This document shows, one piece after another, positions 21,888 to 34,480 of a stretch of 64,000 nucleotides of DNA (positions within the stretch are counted from its first letter, which is position 1; each line of letters begins with the position of its first letter). The stretch comes from Rhyzopertha dominica (Eukaryota; Arthropoda; Insecta; Coleoptera; Bostrichidae), in contig QCXZ01000003.1 in NCBI GenBank assembly GCA_025024175.1, positions 41,006,257 through 41,070,256 of the forward strand, given 5' to 3'. Under the pieces are notes generated by a model. That model did not search any database. It was not told the DNA's origin and saw nothing but the letters and a program-made list of their open reading frames with translations. Made by a program: the position numbers and the translations under genes.

Positions 21888-24075
21888 TGAAACACTCATA
21901 CCACCAAAGAGTGTGGTGTTGGATCAGAACGCATGTGAAAACCTATAAAAATTTCTAACTGGCTTCGGAATATACATGGAGCCTGCAGGACTAATTCAAA
22001 AGAAGGATAAAAGAAAAGTGGCGATATTCCTAAATGTTGCAGGAGAGGAGCCACATGACGTGTTTAATACGATGGGTTTAACACAAGAAGCTGGAAACTA
22101 TGAAACGGTGAAGGAACTAAGCATCAAACTGAATGGAAAGAAGGTATTTAAAGTACTGGACTTAAAGGAAGGATTCTATCATGTTCCGCTGAACAAACAG
22201 TAGCAGGTATACCACATTCATTACACGCGAAGGTAGGTATTGTTTTACAAGGCTTCCGTTAGGGTTAAATGTTAGTCCAGAGGTTTTTCAAAGAGTCAAT
22301 ACAAAATTATTTGGAGATTTAAGCATATGAACATACTTTAACGTTTTATTATAATATCAGCTGAAACTGAAAAAAAAAACACGATGAATTTTGGAAAAAA
22401 TTAATTCAAAGAGCTAAAGATACAGGAATAAAATTTAATGAGAGTAAGGTGCAGTATAAAGTTAGTAGAGTAAAATACATGGGTCTAATTTTTTCGAGGG
22501 TGGTATGAAGCTTGATCCAGAACATATTAAAGCTGTCTTGGAATTTTAGAAACTTAAACATACAATGGAGTAGTCTAATAACTGATATGCCTACTTTAAG
22601 AATATTTGATCCAAAATTGCAAGTAGAAACTCAATGTGATGCTAGTTAAATGGCATACGAAGCTGTTTGTTACAACAATGTCAACCGGTGGTATTTTGTT
22701 CTAGAAGTCTAACAGAAACTGAGACTAGGTATACTCAGATCAAAAAAAAATTTCTAGCATTCTGTTATAAGTAGAATAAATTTCACCATTATGTGTATGA
22801 TAGACCGGTATCAGTAAAAAGATGTTCATAAAGTAACTACTAGATTGCAACGTATGAAGTTAAAATTGCTCAAATAAAGTGTAAAAGTTGAATACTTACC
22901 TGGAAAAACAGATGTTAATTAGCTAAAAATAAAAATGAATTGGACGATTCAGAAATGAGAGTAATTGTGTGTTTTGTAGATATATACTTACCTATATCTA
23001 AAACAAGATTAGAAGAATTACAGAAATTAAATGCAAATGATGTCATTTCAGATAAGGACGTAAAATATTGTAAAGAAGGTTGGCGTGCTAAAAGAGAAGG
23101 GATTAAAAATTTTGAAATTAGATATTTGCATAGATTAAGATATGATCTGTATGCAAAAGGTGGAGTACCGATTTACGGCACTGAAATAGTCATACCTAGG
23201 GGATTACGAAATATTATATCATGTTAACAAAATTAAATACAGGACATTTTAGCATAGAAAAAACTAAATCAAAGCCAAGATACTACTAACTCTTTTATTG
23301 GCCAGGTTTAGCAAAGAATGTAGAAGATTTTGTCAGGAAATGTCAAATTTATGCTACATTTTGTAGGAAACTGATTAAAATAGCATTTGTATCACTTGGT
23401 AGACGAAATATACTGTTCTTAAAAGTTGGAGGTGATATACTAACTTACGGAGGGAAAGATTGTCTACTTTAGCAACTATTTTGAACTAATACCACTAATA
23501 TATCAAACATCTGCTAAAATAATAGAAAAACTTAAAATATTGTTTGCTGCACATGGAATTCCACAAACCTTGATATCTGATAATATACCTTTTGAATGCT
23601 GGGAATTACCAAATTTTGCACTGGAATGGAATTCCAATTTAATCACGTCTAGTCCGCATTAACCTAAATCAGATGGTTTGGCTGAACGCAGTGTAGGAAT
23701 ATGTAAAGATATTTTAAGAAAGTGTATTGAATCTAATACTGATATAAATGCAGCAGTCATGGAATATCGAACAACTCCATTAGTTGGATTGAGTTTGTCA
23801 CGGTCTGAATTATAAAATAGTAGCTTACTGCATACAGAGTTACAGGCAACAAATAAAATTCGCATTCCAAAAACGAACGAAGGGATAGAATAACTGGAAA
23901 AGAGAAGAGAGAAATTGAAGAAACATTATGACAAGGCGGCAGGATCAAGAAGCAGTAATGATGAAAAAATTAAAAGGGTGAGTACCCGGTTACATATTGG
24001 AAAAACATCCTACTCCAAGATCGTACAAAATTCAAGACAAATGGTACAGTAATGAGAAGAAACTCTGCTTTCCCT
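21888..24075 (+). pseudogene. Ty3/gypsy gag-pol relic with internal deletions
   Basis: Segments follow gypsy order. A Gag piece (KVAIFLNVAGEE, 22014) is joined directly, in the same 75-codon ORF, to reverse transcriptase (KVFKVLDLKEGFYHV, about 22142), so protease and the RT N-terminus are missing. RT continues with RLPLGLNVSPEVFQR (about 22240-22300). The YxDD motif has decayed to YFNV near 22338. After another deletion, RNase H follows (PTLRIFDPKLQVETQCDAS, about 22592; its Asp is kept). Next come a connection domain in an open 95-codon ORF (22940-23227), then the integrase zinc-binding part (FYWPGLAKNVEDFV, about 23297) and core remains (SELxxNS, about 23805). An integrase C-terminal KLKKHYDKAAGSRS follows (about 23915). 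Many stops show it is dead. No LTRs were recognised. Confidence 0.82.
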
Positions 24076-24176
24076 AAAAGCTCATCTGGTCATGCTCAGG
24101 ACACCAACCCAAATTCTGATGTTGACAATAACATACATGGTAACAATACAACAGAAAATGATTTTCATGATAAGGT

Positions 24177-25403
24177 AATACGAGCCTTGATGTGTGTTTT
24201 CCAGTGTCAGAGATTGTCAAGAGAATAGCAGGAATTGTAAAACTTTTTTGCCATAACGAGCGAAGTGAAATGAGGTTTTGAGTCTGTAATACGAGCCTTG
24301 ATGTGTGTTTTCCAGTATCAGAGATTGTCAAGAGGATAGCAGGAATTGTAAAACTTTTTGCCGTAACAAGCGAAGTGAAATGAGGTTTTGAATCTGTACT
24401 ACGAGCCTTGATGTGTGTTTTCCAGTGTCAGAGATTGTCAAGAGGATAGCAGGAATTTTAAAACTTTGCCATAACAAACCAAGTGAAATGAGGTCTTGAA
24501 TCTGTAATACGAGCCTTGATGTGTGTTTTCCAGTGTCAGAGATTGTCAAGAGGATAGCAGGAACTATAAAACATTTTGCCATAACAAGCGAAGTGAAATG
24601 AGGTTTTGAATCTGTAATACGAACCCTGATTTGTGCTTTCCAGTGTCAGAGATTGTCAAGAGGATAGCAGTAATTGTAAAACTTTTTGTCATAACAAGCG
24701 AAGTGAAATGAGGTTTTGAATCTGTAATACGAACCCTGATTTGTGCTTTCCAGTGTCAGAGATTGTCAAGAGGATAGCAGGAACTATAAAACATTTTGCC
24801 ATAACAAGCGAAGTGAAATGAGGTTTTGAATCTGTAATACGAACCCTGATTTGTGCTTTCCAGTGTCAGAGATTGTCAAGAGGATAGCAGTAATTGTAAA
24901 ACTTTTTGTCATAACAAGCGAAGTGAAATGAGGTTTTGAATATGTAATACGAGCCTTGATGTGTGTTTTCCAGTGTCAGAGATTGTCAAGAGGATAGCAG
25001 GAATTATAAAACTTTGTGCCATAACAAGCGAAGTGAAATGAGGTTTTGAATCTGTACTACGAGCCTTGGTGTGTGTTATCCAGTGTCAGATATTGTCAAG
25101 AGGATAGCAGGAATGGTAAAACTTTTTGCCATAACAAGCGAAATGAAATGAGGTTTTGAATATGTAATACGAGCCCTGATGTATGTTTTGCAGTGTCAGA
25201 GATTGTCAAGAGGATAGCAGGAATTGTAAAATTTTTTACCATAACAAGCGAAGTGAAATGAGGTTTTGAATCTGTAATACGAGCTCTGATGTGTGTTTTC
25301 CAGTGTCAGAGATTGTCAAGAGAATAGCAGGACATGTAAAACTTTTTGCTATAACAGGCGAAGTGAAATGAGGTTTTGAATCTGTAATACGAGCCTTGAT
25401 GTG
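24177..25403. repeat. Tandem array of eleven 110-bp units
   Basis: The word ACGAGCC/ACGAACC starts at 24180, 24291, 24401, 24509, 24619, 24729, 24839, 24949, 25059, 25169, 25279 and 25389. This gives eleven units of 111, 110, 108 and then eight of 110 bp, plus a short partial copy. Each holds TCCAGTGTCAGAGATTGTCA, GGATAGCAG and AACAAGCGAAGTGAAATGAG. Units differ by a few substitutions. Bases 24527-24721 are identical to 24747-24941, showing a recent two-unit (220 bp) duplication. The array begins just after the gypsy pol relic, so it may be an internal minisatellite of that element's 3' region. Confidence 0.95.
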
Positions 25404-28054
25404 CAAAGAACAATATAGTCACTTTAGTTATGTCAAAAATTTGGATAAATGATCATCGATTTTTTTTGCCTAATTTTAGGTGTGGAGGATTAGAATTAGG
25501 TTATGATATTTTATGTGTTTCTACATCGGCTCTGGTTGTGCAGATGATAAGTGTTATTTTTGGGATTGTTGGGATTCTGTCCTGGGTTCGACGATGTTTG
25601 TTATTGTCCCTTCCGCTGAGACTATTTCGGGTCCTTATCATTTTTTCCGCATTCAAATTCAGGGTAACCAAATTTTTCGTTAAAATGAACAGGCCACAAA
25701 ACCGATATTATGTAACTCTTTTTTCTGCAACTTCTGCTCGTTTTGGAGACAAGACCGTATCACTAAACAAAGTAAATGGTAAAGTAAATAGATGCTAAAT
25801 TTTATATTGTAAAGAAAAATGATGAAGTAGATTGCATATAAATTGGTTAATCTTACCATTTCTTTATGAATTTTCTATAAAAGGAAAAATTGTTAAAATA
25901 CATCGATTATAGCNGGTGTTCGATTGAAAAAGTCATTAAGTTACTTATGATTTGTTAAAGGGTGAAGTTAGTGCGAAAAACCGATGTGGTGTATTGCTTG
26001 CTACTACCATAATTTGACAATGTCATTGATCGAAATTCAGATTAGCTGTTCAATAAAAGTTCGAGTATAAATTTTGCTCAATACGACCTTCTTCTGTGGA
26101 TAAATGAGCCGTCGTTCGTAGTAAAGTAGAGGAATTCACAAAAAAGGGGTGTGTCTGTGTATTTGCTAAGTTTAAATTTGTAATTTGTAAACGACATCAA
26201 TGACTTTTTACTATGCACAAAGCTTTAACTATAACAAAAAAAATTAAAACGACATACGTTAAAATGTCTTGTACAGGTCATAATCGACCTGATGACCTTT
26301 TTAAATGAACGTTGTTATAAAAAGCATGCAAAATGAAGAGACGAACAGGTAAAAAAACATGCATCCTTTTAGGTATGCACATATAAGAGGGATGCTATAA
26401 GTAATAAAGGTATCTACCAGAGCGATCCGAATTGATGTTTCCTGTGTACTAACTATAAATTACCATCAAAACATTTATGACAAAACTGCAGTTAACTAAC
26501 GTAGCTATACCGAGAAACTAATGTAGAGCTGAGACTATTTAAGCGTAATCAACGCTGCTTATTCGAGATTAAATATTGAAGGCAATCTCCTTGTTATTAC
26601 ACTTCGTCGAGTTCTTCCTCTTACTCCTTTAATGGAAGCGAAAAGCTCGCTCATTAAACCTAACGTTACCGCGAAGCGTAGGTGCACAATTGGCGAGCTT
26701 TGTCCTTGTTCGTTCAAAACAGGTGCCCGCATCCGACTGAAAAATTTCAGCAATTCCATCGCAATACGGAAGAGCACGTGTAATGGTCTTAATATAGCGT
26801 CATTTCCCTTCGAAATGTATACGTTTATATCTGAGGATGTAATAGAGATCTTAAATAAATGTCACGAAAGCAACGGGCATATAAAAATGGATGTGCAGAT
26901 GGTAGGGCCCTTGGGAAATGCTGCATTAGTGGAATGAGCAACATGACAGAAGACAAATGTGGCGTAATCAGTCTCCAAGATTTGTACACGTCGACAATTA
27001 AAATAATGATCCCAAACTGATATACACACCCGGGCACAAAATATGATATATTGTTGCGAGGAGATGAGAGAGCTCGGTCGTAATTAGCTGGGAACGTCTT
27101 TTGTGAAGTAAAAAATGCGTGGACGGCTGTCGATTCATAATTCTAATTTTGCTGTTGCTTTTTGTTGCAGGACTTCCTGAGTTGTTCTGAGGTAAGTTGA
27201 GTTAATCAGTTATCATTAAATCATTACTTCTGGAAGTGCCTTTTCTTTACTTATACTTACCTATAATATTATTTGCCGCTCCAATTTATCCTAACTTGTC
27301 GGCCGGTGTCTTAACAATTCTAATTATACTATTGAAATATGGTTGCTAAATCTTGTCAAGCGTGGTGTTAGAAAAATGCTGTAGGTCTTGAAGCGTAGCG
27401 TTCAATACAGGTTTTATTTTGGCGAAATGTAGTTCGTCAAATATAATTATGCAAGTTCATGACAACTTTGCATCGGCTAAAATATTTACCTACGGAACGT
27501 CGTTTTATTCTTTATTGGGAAATATAATAANGTACCTTAAAATAGACTAAATACNCGCTATAATAACGTTTCCACCAAAATATTCGACGTAAGAGGATTG
27601 TTGTGGTATATTTTTGATACTTGAATATTACGTCATTTATATAAAAAGCCTCCCCCTAATTTTAGCAGGGAACATGTTTTTCCACTTCCTAAAAGCATAC
27701 GGTGTATTTATGTTATGCCTGTATACTCTTGCATCTAACATATTGCAGTTTAATAGAAATTATTGACAATCCCTGGCGAGAAGCGGGTCCAACTTTATAG
27801 ATAGAGCCTATTATTACTGATTAGTGGCGTCGGAAGCTCCTAAGAAGTGTATTGCTCCACTAATCCTATACTAATTTTAGGATATTATCGGTCTCCTCAG
27901 GGTCCCCAAGGTACTCCCCGAAGAAACTCTTCTTCATAAGTATATTGGGCATAAACACACAAGCAACATCCTCCTTCATAAACTTACTATATTAGTTGTA
28001 GGTTAGTGTTATTTTAAACAGCAATTGTCCGTAAGCAGTCCAACGAGTAATGTA
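25404..28054. other. Stretch without recognisable genes
   Basis: ORFs at 25430-25798 (122 codons) and 26632-26937 (101 codons), both plus, have no recognised domain. If the gypsy relic once had a 3' LTR it should lie at the start of this stretch, but none could be paired. The balanced-composition patch at 26530-26800 is listed separately. Confidence 0.4.
26530..26800. other. GC-balanced patch with a 101-codon ORF, unassigned
   Basis: Composition is markedly less AT-rich than the flanks. Open frames exist on both strands (26632-26937 plus; 26559-26777 minus). The plus frame (MEAKSSLIKPNVTAKRRC start) lacks a recognisable domain. This could be a host exon fragment or conserved noncoding DNA; the sequence does not decide. 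Confidence 0.25.
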
Positions 28055-28710
28055 CAGTCGGGGACTTTGAAAATGAAACGACCTGGGAGAGGCNATTCTC
28101 TGGGTTCGGATCGAAGCTCTTGAAACTAGCTAAAGTTTTTCACCACAGGGTGGTGCTGTTGAGACGGAGCAATATTTGTTCGCCTAACAGATATGCTATC
28201 AGGTAAACAAATACATTTCGGATGAATAGTTCGCATAGGCGGGCGTAAAAACATGTATGTTGTAATGCAGACGGACTAGATATTCTGAATTTTATGATAA
28301 GTTTGTATTATGCCATAAGCTTTCTAATATACGTTAATGCATGAGTTTTTGTTTTGAAACAAAATAATTGCTGGAATCTTTTATAAATCTGTTCTTTTTT
28401 GATAAATATGAAAATGCACCTCTTGATGCGAAATACCTACATACTTGCCATATATCACCAAAATGAAGCATACCCTAAACAGCAATAATTTATTTTGTGC
28501 CGAATGTTATAAGTGATAATCATGTTTATTATAAATCCATAATAAAGATTCCTTGCCTCGCTGTTCAGTGGAAAGTTTGTATTTGTTGCTTTTGTGGATA
28601 GTACATTTAAAAATATAAAACGTGCGTGTTAGTTATAAATAAATCAATAAGGCTGCTCTACGTCTCTGTATGATACATATTTTAGCGAAATAAGAATAAG
28701 CACGATGACC
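28055..28710 (+). repeat. Left terminal inverted repeat of the 4.5-kb element
   Basis: Pairs with 31735-32548. The first 160 bp are nearly identical; the inner part is diverged by substitutions and indels, so the arms differ in length (about 655 against 815 bp). One N lies at 28094. Confidence 0.78.
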
Positions 28711-31700
28711 TGATCATGTTCTGAGGTAACCAAGGTTGGCGAATCGCACCCGTGTTCTGAACGAACCAGATAATTAAATTAAATTGATGTGAGATGCACT
28801 TGTAGATCTATAGCAGGGTCTATTGCTGAAACAAGCAATGTTGGTAATATGATGAGAAATGCGATTCATGAGGACGTATTAATTGAATTTTTGTTGGAAT
28901 ATATGTAAATGACTGTCACACGCATAGAACAAAAGCTACTTAATCGTATTAACATAGAGTGTGAATTGGTACATGAATAAATAATAATATAATAATGCTA
29001 ATCTTGAGATGTGAAATAACAAATATTACACATGACGATCTATGCCTAAATGATTTTTCATTAATCAAATTTGTGTAATAATTACAACACAATATAATTA
29101 AAAATATTACTTCTAAAACAATAAGACTTAAGTCTAAATTCGTCAACAGTTTTCATAAAGATTCACATTTTTAGGGAAACGTCTTGAAATTGTCTAGGTA
29201 TATTATTAATCAAATAATATCATATAAGGCACAGTGATATTTTCATAATTTTATGACCAATTATTCCTGTCCTTTCTTGGAAAATCAAATTTTCATATCA
29301 AAAATTAAGTATATCTACCTATACATATTCTTAAAGTTTGCTTTGTGTCATGTTATGGGTAATTATTTATTATTATACTTGTGATGCCTGAGGGATATAC
29401 TGCGTCAAATTTTTTTACTAACGAAATGATATATTTTAAATCCATGCATTTAGTTGTTTTCTTAAATGTTTGCTAAAATTTGCTCTGAAAATTAGGTAAA
29501 AACGATATATTTCAAAATACAGATTTTTAGACTAGCCCTAGAAAAAAAAACAAATTGGCCTAATTTATGAAAAAATGTGATTTTATTATTTGAACTTGGA
29601 AATATGGAGCATATGGAATAAACGATTTAAAATGGGTAAGTAATTTAAGGTTATTTTTTAGGAAATTTAATATACCACTTTACACTTCGTGCAAGACATA
29701 AACGATTCTTCCAATTTTTGTTTGGCTGATTCTGTACTACAGTCTCTTTGTCTTGAACGAAATGAGTTACGGCTACTTTATGTTACGTTATCAAATGTTT
29801 ATAAGCACGTTGCAAGGGATGAAGTGATGGGGCTTATCGAAATATTTGGGATAATGCAAGAAATAACCCGGAAATTTCTATAGCTTAATTGCTATTTTCG
29901 CAGAATTTGCAAATAGCGCAATATGGGTGCTTGGGATTACTATATACTACATATTTTGAAAAGTATTCATCACTTTAATTGTATAGGTTATGACTAAATG
30001 CGATAAAAATTTAAGTTTCTTTGGACCTCTAAAAAGCTTTTGCTGTGACTGTGACAATATATAATTTTCCTAAGAACGATTATTGGAACTCGGCGTTTGT
30101 AGATCACAATCATGACAACCATGGGTAGCCCAAGTGGCACTACTATTCAGAACAATTAGATTACCGGTATTTGTAATATTTATTTTTTGTTAGATATGGC
30201 CGCTTGAATGAACATCACATCACATACAGGTAAATAATAAAAAAAACAATAGGCAAGTGCACTGGTTAATTTAATCGTATTTTGGTTTAATGGTGGTTGA
30301 GATGAATCCTCATATATTAGGATTAAGGCGCGAAGGGTACAAAATGGGTCACGTGCTCTTATTACATTTATTTAGTTTAGGGCAATTAATTTCAATATAC
30401 TGGTAAATAGTTCTTATGTCTGAATTTCTAAGCTGCAGTTTTAACAGTCCATACTTCGGTAACAAAATATTAAAACTTACTTATTAAAGTAAAGTATCGT
30501 TTAGATATGAGAGCGAAATCAAGTCGCTGCGCTATTTTGACATATTTCATGTCTAGTACTCCTATGAATATGTGTTCATTCATAATGGAAAATCTAATAT
30601 ACACAGAACAAAACCGAATCTTAAATACTTGCGGTATTTTCTTTTATGGCAGTTGCAGATTAAGTTGTAAAACTCAGGTAGAAGGAATACTTAAATAAAT
30701 AGTACAGGAATCTTTATGTTTCCTTTATTTTTAATTTATCTGTGATAATGCAAGTTCAGTTTTATATTGCTGTGTATTCTCTCTTAAGTGTTATGGTTTA
30801 TTAAGTTTGGCTGTATTTTTTGGGAAATTATGTATCGTAGCCTAGGTCAACGCGACTGTCCTATGGATGCTAGAGGGGTCATTACTGCGTATGCACCGCT
30901 ATCACAAGAAACCAAAACTTTGTAGAATTTCTTTTTCATTTTACTGGTGATAACAGTATGCTATAAGTAACTGATATGCTCTGTTTATTCTGACAATAAT
31001 TATTACCAAATGTCAGGAGAATAGAATATTGTATAATATGTATTGCGCAGAAAAAAAAACACTGCGCATGATCACTTAACAACGAAAAGAAGTCAAGATC
31101 TACAATTCAGGCTACATATTGCAAAAATGTTATACGAGTAGGCCACAAATTAATTCCAAATTATTCACAGGTCCATATATAAGTACCACGCAAAACAGAT
31201 GTTAAATTTCGGAACGTGATGCTACTATCTACACAAACAATTACGATGCGCAGGTAGGTATAANGNTCTTTCCAGGAATTCTGGATCTTTTGGTAAAACC
31301 AGTGAGGTAAANGGGTTGCATAGAANCATTTCTGTGAAATGCTCTACCTTTGCCCAAGCCTGCTTGCTTCAGCGTATAANATTGTTTTAGTTATTTGAAC
31401 CATGTTCGTAATAACATTNAACACAATAATATACTTCAGACGAATTGAACTAAATTCAAATACCTATGAAGACGCATGTAAGGAAATAAGTCTGATAAGA
31501 ATTACCGACAATATCTAGACATGCTAGTTAATTATAACTACCTTTTATATCAAACGACAAAAACTATACCGTACCACAAAGATTTTATTGATTGGATGCT
31601 GAGCTGAAAAATATGCATATACTGTAAATAATAAATACTTCTTAATGTAACAATTTCTGTTAATTTTGTCATAACTGCGCGTTGTCGCAAGATTTTTTTA

Positions 31701-31734
31701 TCACTAGATAAATTATAAGAGTATTAGCTTTATC
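28711..31734. other. Interior of the 4.5-kb element, no transposase seen
   Basis: Very AT-rich. The only ORFs above 60 codons (28949-29146, 29689-29883, 30507-30698) have no DDE-like or HTH-like motif. N calls cluster at 31263-31420. Confidence 0.5.
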
Positions 31735-32548
31735 TTTATATAAGCTCATCGTGCTTGCTTATTCTTATTTTCCTAATACTATGTATTATACAGAGACGTA
31801 GCACGACCTTATTGATTTATAACAAACACGCACGCATTATTTTTTAAATATATAATATCCACATGAAGCAAACGCAAAGTATTAGTTGAAGAGAGGGGCA
31901 GGTAATATATATTACGAAAATTTATCATATGAACATGATTATTAGTTTTAATTTTAGGCATGAATTAACACAAAATAAATTGCAATATAACTAATACTAC
32001 ATTCGATGCTATATGACATTTCGCGTGAAGTTAGCGTATTTTGATAACTTATCATTAAAGGTAAGATTTATAAAAAAAATTTGGTAATTTCTCTATTTCA
32101 AAACTCATGCTCTAGCGAATGTTAGAAAGCTTGTGACATACTACAAACCATTAATTAAATAATTTAATAATAATAACTCTTGGCAATGTTTCAGTTTTTA
32201 TTGAGTTTACCTACAAACGAAACTGTTGCTTAAAGTTAAATGCAGTGGGATCTTAGGTTATTAAAAAATGTTTCGTTTAGCGCCGTCAAACAAGTCAATT
32301 GAAGTCATTAATTAAATGTTGTTTAACGGATCCGTCCTTATTACGAAATGTATGCTTTTACGCTTCCCGCAAACTGTTCCTCTGAAAAGTTTTTGTTTAC
32401 CCGATAGCATATCTGTTAGGCGAACAAATATTGCTTCGTCTCAACAGCACCACCCTGTGGTGAAAAACATTAGCTAGTTTCAAGAGCTTCGCCCCAAACC
32501 CAGAGAATAGCCTCTCCCAGGTCGTTTCATTTTCAAAGTCCCCGACTG
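31735..32548 (-). repeat. Right terminal inverted repeat of the 4.5-kb element
   Basis: Reverse complement of 28055-28710, ending at CCCCGACTG before the TA at 32549-32550. Confidence 0.78.
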
Positions 32549-34291
32549 TACGACAATACTACAATTACTATATTTCCGTTGCGTCTAATATAGTTAAATA
32601 TATAGCTTTTTAACAAAGACGTTTAATTTTTCACAGTATTTTCTTTCACTGTCTGTATTTTTGCATTCGTTGAGTTCTTTGTTTCATCTTAAATGTCTCA
32701 ACCGCTTCTTTAGCTGCAGTAAAAGTTGCATCCCGTAACTTGCCCTTTACTTGTTTATATAAAAACCATTTTAACTGCGCGAAACAATTATGTATTTGGT
32801 CTATTTGTTTAGTAGCGACAATTCATGAAATTATTTAAATACTAAATATTAATTGTACACGAAATAGCCATGCTGTGTAGTTGTATGGATACGTGCCGCT
32901 TCAATTGTTTATTCATCACATATCACCTACTGTCAAGGTATTTACAATTTCCAGCAGCGTTATTGGGACATTATTTCCGAATTACCATGTGCGATCCAGC
33001 ATTACATGCCAAATCTGTCACTGTCTTCGGTAATATATTCCATTAGCTCAAAATTAACTAAAAGACTCGATAAATCAGTGATGGCCACCAAATATGGTAA
33101 CAAGCCAGTCGGCAAGTATTTCCTTTTCGGGACACCGGAATTCGTGTCATTATAATATACAGGCTGTGTTAAATTGTTTACGTTGGAAATTTCTTTACGA
33201 GGGTTATAAACAAAATTAAAATGGGGGAGCTAATAGCTACTAACGGATATAAAGCTGCGGGGAAGTGTGCTGGGGTACTTGAATGACTTTGCTGAAAGAA
33301 TAAGGATGGTGGGGGTGAGCGTATTAGAGGTTGAACAGTGCTTCTTAAAGAGCTTGTAAGGTACTGGTGATAGTTTTATGCCTGTTGCGTACATAAATAT
33401 AGGAAGCGGGCGTCAAAAGCAAGTACTTATAGCAAATTTTGCGTTTACTCATTCTTGAACTGCATGTTCGCTCTGAAGAAAGCAGAATGCATTAGCTCCA
33501 TCTGAAAGAACAAAACACTGATATATATAATAACTACAATATTGGTTGAGAAAATAGTTTGAAGCGTATAAATCTCTCGCGGGTAGGCGAATAGATAGTA
33601 AAAAATAACAAGACAGAAATATCTTTAAAAATGTAAATAAAAAGGTAGATTAAAATTATTTTAATGTAGTTGCAGTAATGAAGACGCAACCTTCAGCTGA
33701 ACTATATATTAGTTGACAGAAATTTAGGTCAGTATTAATAGACTAGGTTAGATCAAATCCCGGTAATTAGGTTTATGTAGCGATGCACGACATAATAAGT
33801 GAAGTACAGTAAATGTTTGATGAAGAGAAGGCTACAGAATATCGAATTAGTTAAACTGGTAGAATGTGTTTTTGCGCAAAATGTGATATCTGTGATACGA
33901 GCAGTAGGTGAAGGGAACCTATAACAAGTCATCGAAATGTGGGAGAAAAGGTTAGTAATAAAGGAAAATGATGTTTAAGTGATGAAAAGCATTAGCACTA
34001 AACAAATGACAAGGTTTCATCTTGTGAATAACGTCACATCTAAATCACACACGTGAACTATAGGCAATGGAATTTAAGATTACACGGTGGTGCTTACGTG
34101 AACTATATTGTTACATTATTTTACGCGGGAAACGCGGCAAAATCCAAACCAAGACCATTTGTAATGACAGGTACTAGTTTGAACACACAAATATAATAAT
34201 TATAAAACAATAACACGCCACGTATATTTATTTGTGTAACAGATTTTAACTAGAGTAGAAGCCACCAGATGGCGTATCGCTTATGTTCCAT
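32549..34291. other. No gene seen
   Basis: AT-rich with no ORF above 60 codons and no repeat pair recognised. Confidence 0.5.
34262..34274 (+). promoter_or_regulatory. CTCF-like motif
   Basis: CCACCAGATGGCG fully matches the core CCASYAGRKGGCR. This is a motif match only. Confidence 0.3.
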
Positions 34292-34480
34292 CTAAAGTCA
34301 CTAGATAGATAAAGTACCCCAATTGTCCGGCATTTTAGTGAAAAATAGCAGCGGCAAATTTAAATGTTTATGTAGAAGACGGGATTAAACCTGTTTGGTT
34401 ACTATGGTTTTGGGGTCATCCGCCATTTTAGTGCAAAGATATGGATAATGAATTGCGGTTTATCTATCTAGTGACTTTAG
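34292..34480. mobile_element. 189-bp MITE with perfect 22-bp terminal inverted repeats
   Basis: 34292-34313 (CTAAAGTCACTAGATAGATA, then AA) is the exact reverse complement of 34459-34480. Inside, TCCGGCATTTTAGTG (34325) and TCCGCCATTTTAGTG (34419) form a near-identical direct pair. No obvious target duplication was seen, so the superfamily is undecided. Confidence 0.8.

Larger units (their letters stand above)
28055..32548. mobile_element. 4.5-kb TA-flanked DNA element with very long terminal inverted repeats
   Basis: The left end CAGTCGGGGACTTTGAAAAT (28055) and the right end ATTTTCAAAGTCCCCGACTG (ending 32548) are exact inverted copies, each bordered by TA. The outer 160 bp of each arm are highly similar (ACGACCTGGGAGAGG, GTGGTGCTGTTGAGAC, TTCGCCTAACAGATATGC). 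Weaker inverted similarity continues to about 28710 and 31735, for example AGAAAGCTT near 28320 and 32125, and ATAAGAATAAGCACGATGA at 28690 against TCATCGTGCTTGCTTATTC at 31748. CAGT ends and a TA target fit the Tc1/mariner superfamily. The 3 kb interior is AT-rich and shows no transposase, so the copy is non-autonomous or gutted. Confidence 0.82.

Noticed and set aside
24074..24582. Two minus-strand ORFs with repeated ISDTGKHTSRLVL motifs
   Set aside because: They lie in the 110-bp tandem array. Only because the first and third units are 111 and 108 bp does the frame persist, and it is lost in the 110-bp units.
24177..25403. CRISPR array
   Set aside because: The whole 110-bp unit is repeated, without unique spacers, and the context is eukaryotic.
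21000..25900. LTR pair around the gypsy relic
   Set aside because: No direct repeat of 100 bp or more could be matched between the two flanks by eye. A computed self-alignment would be decisive.
28107..28125. GGGTTCGGATCGAAG as a tRNA box B
   Set aside because: It lies inside the long terminal inverted repeat, with no box A or cloverleaf around it.
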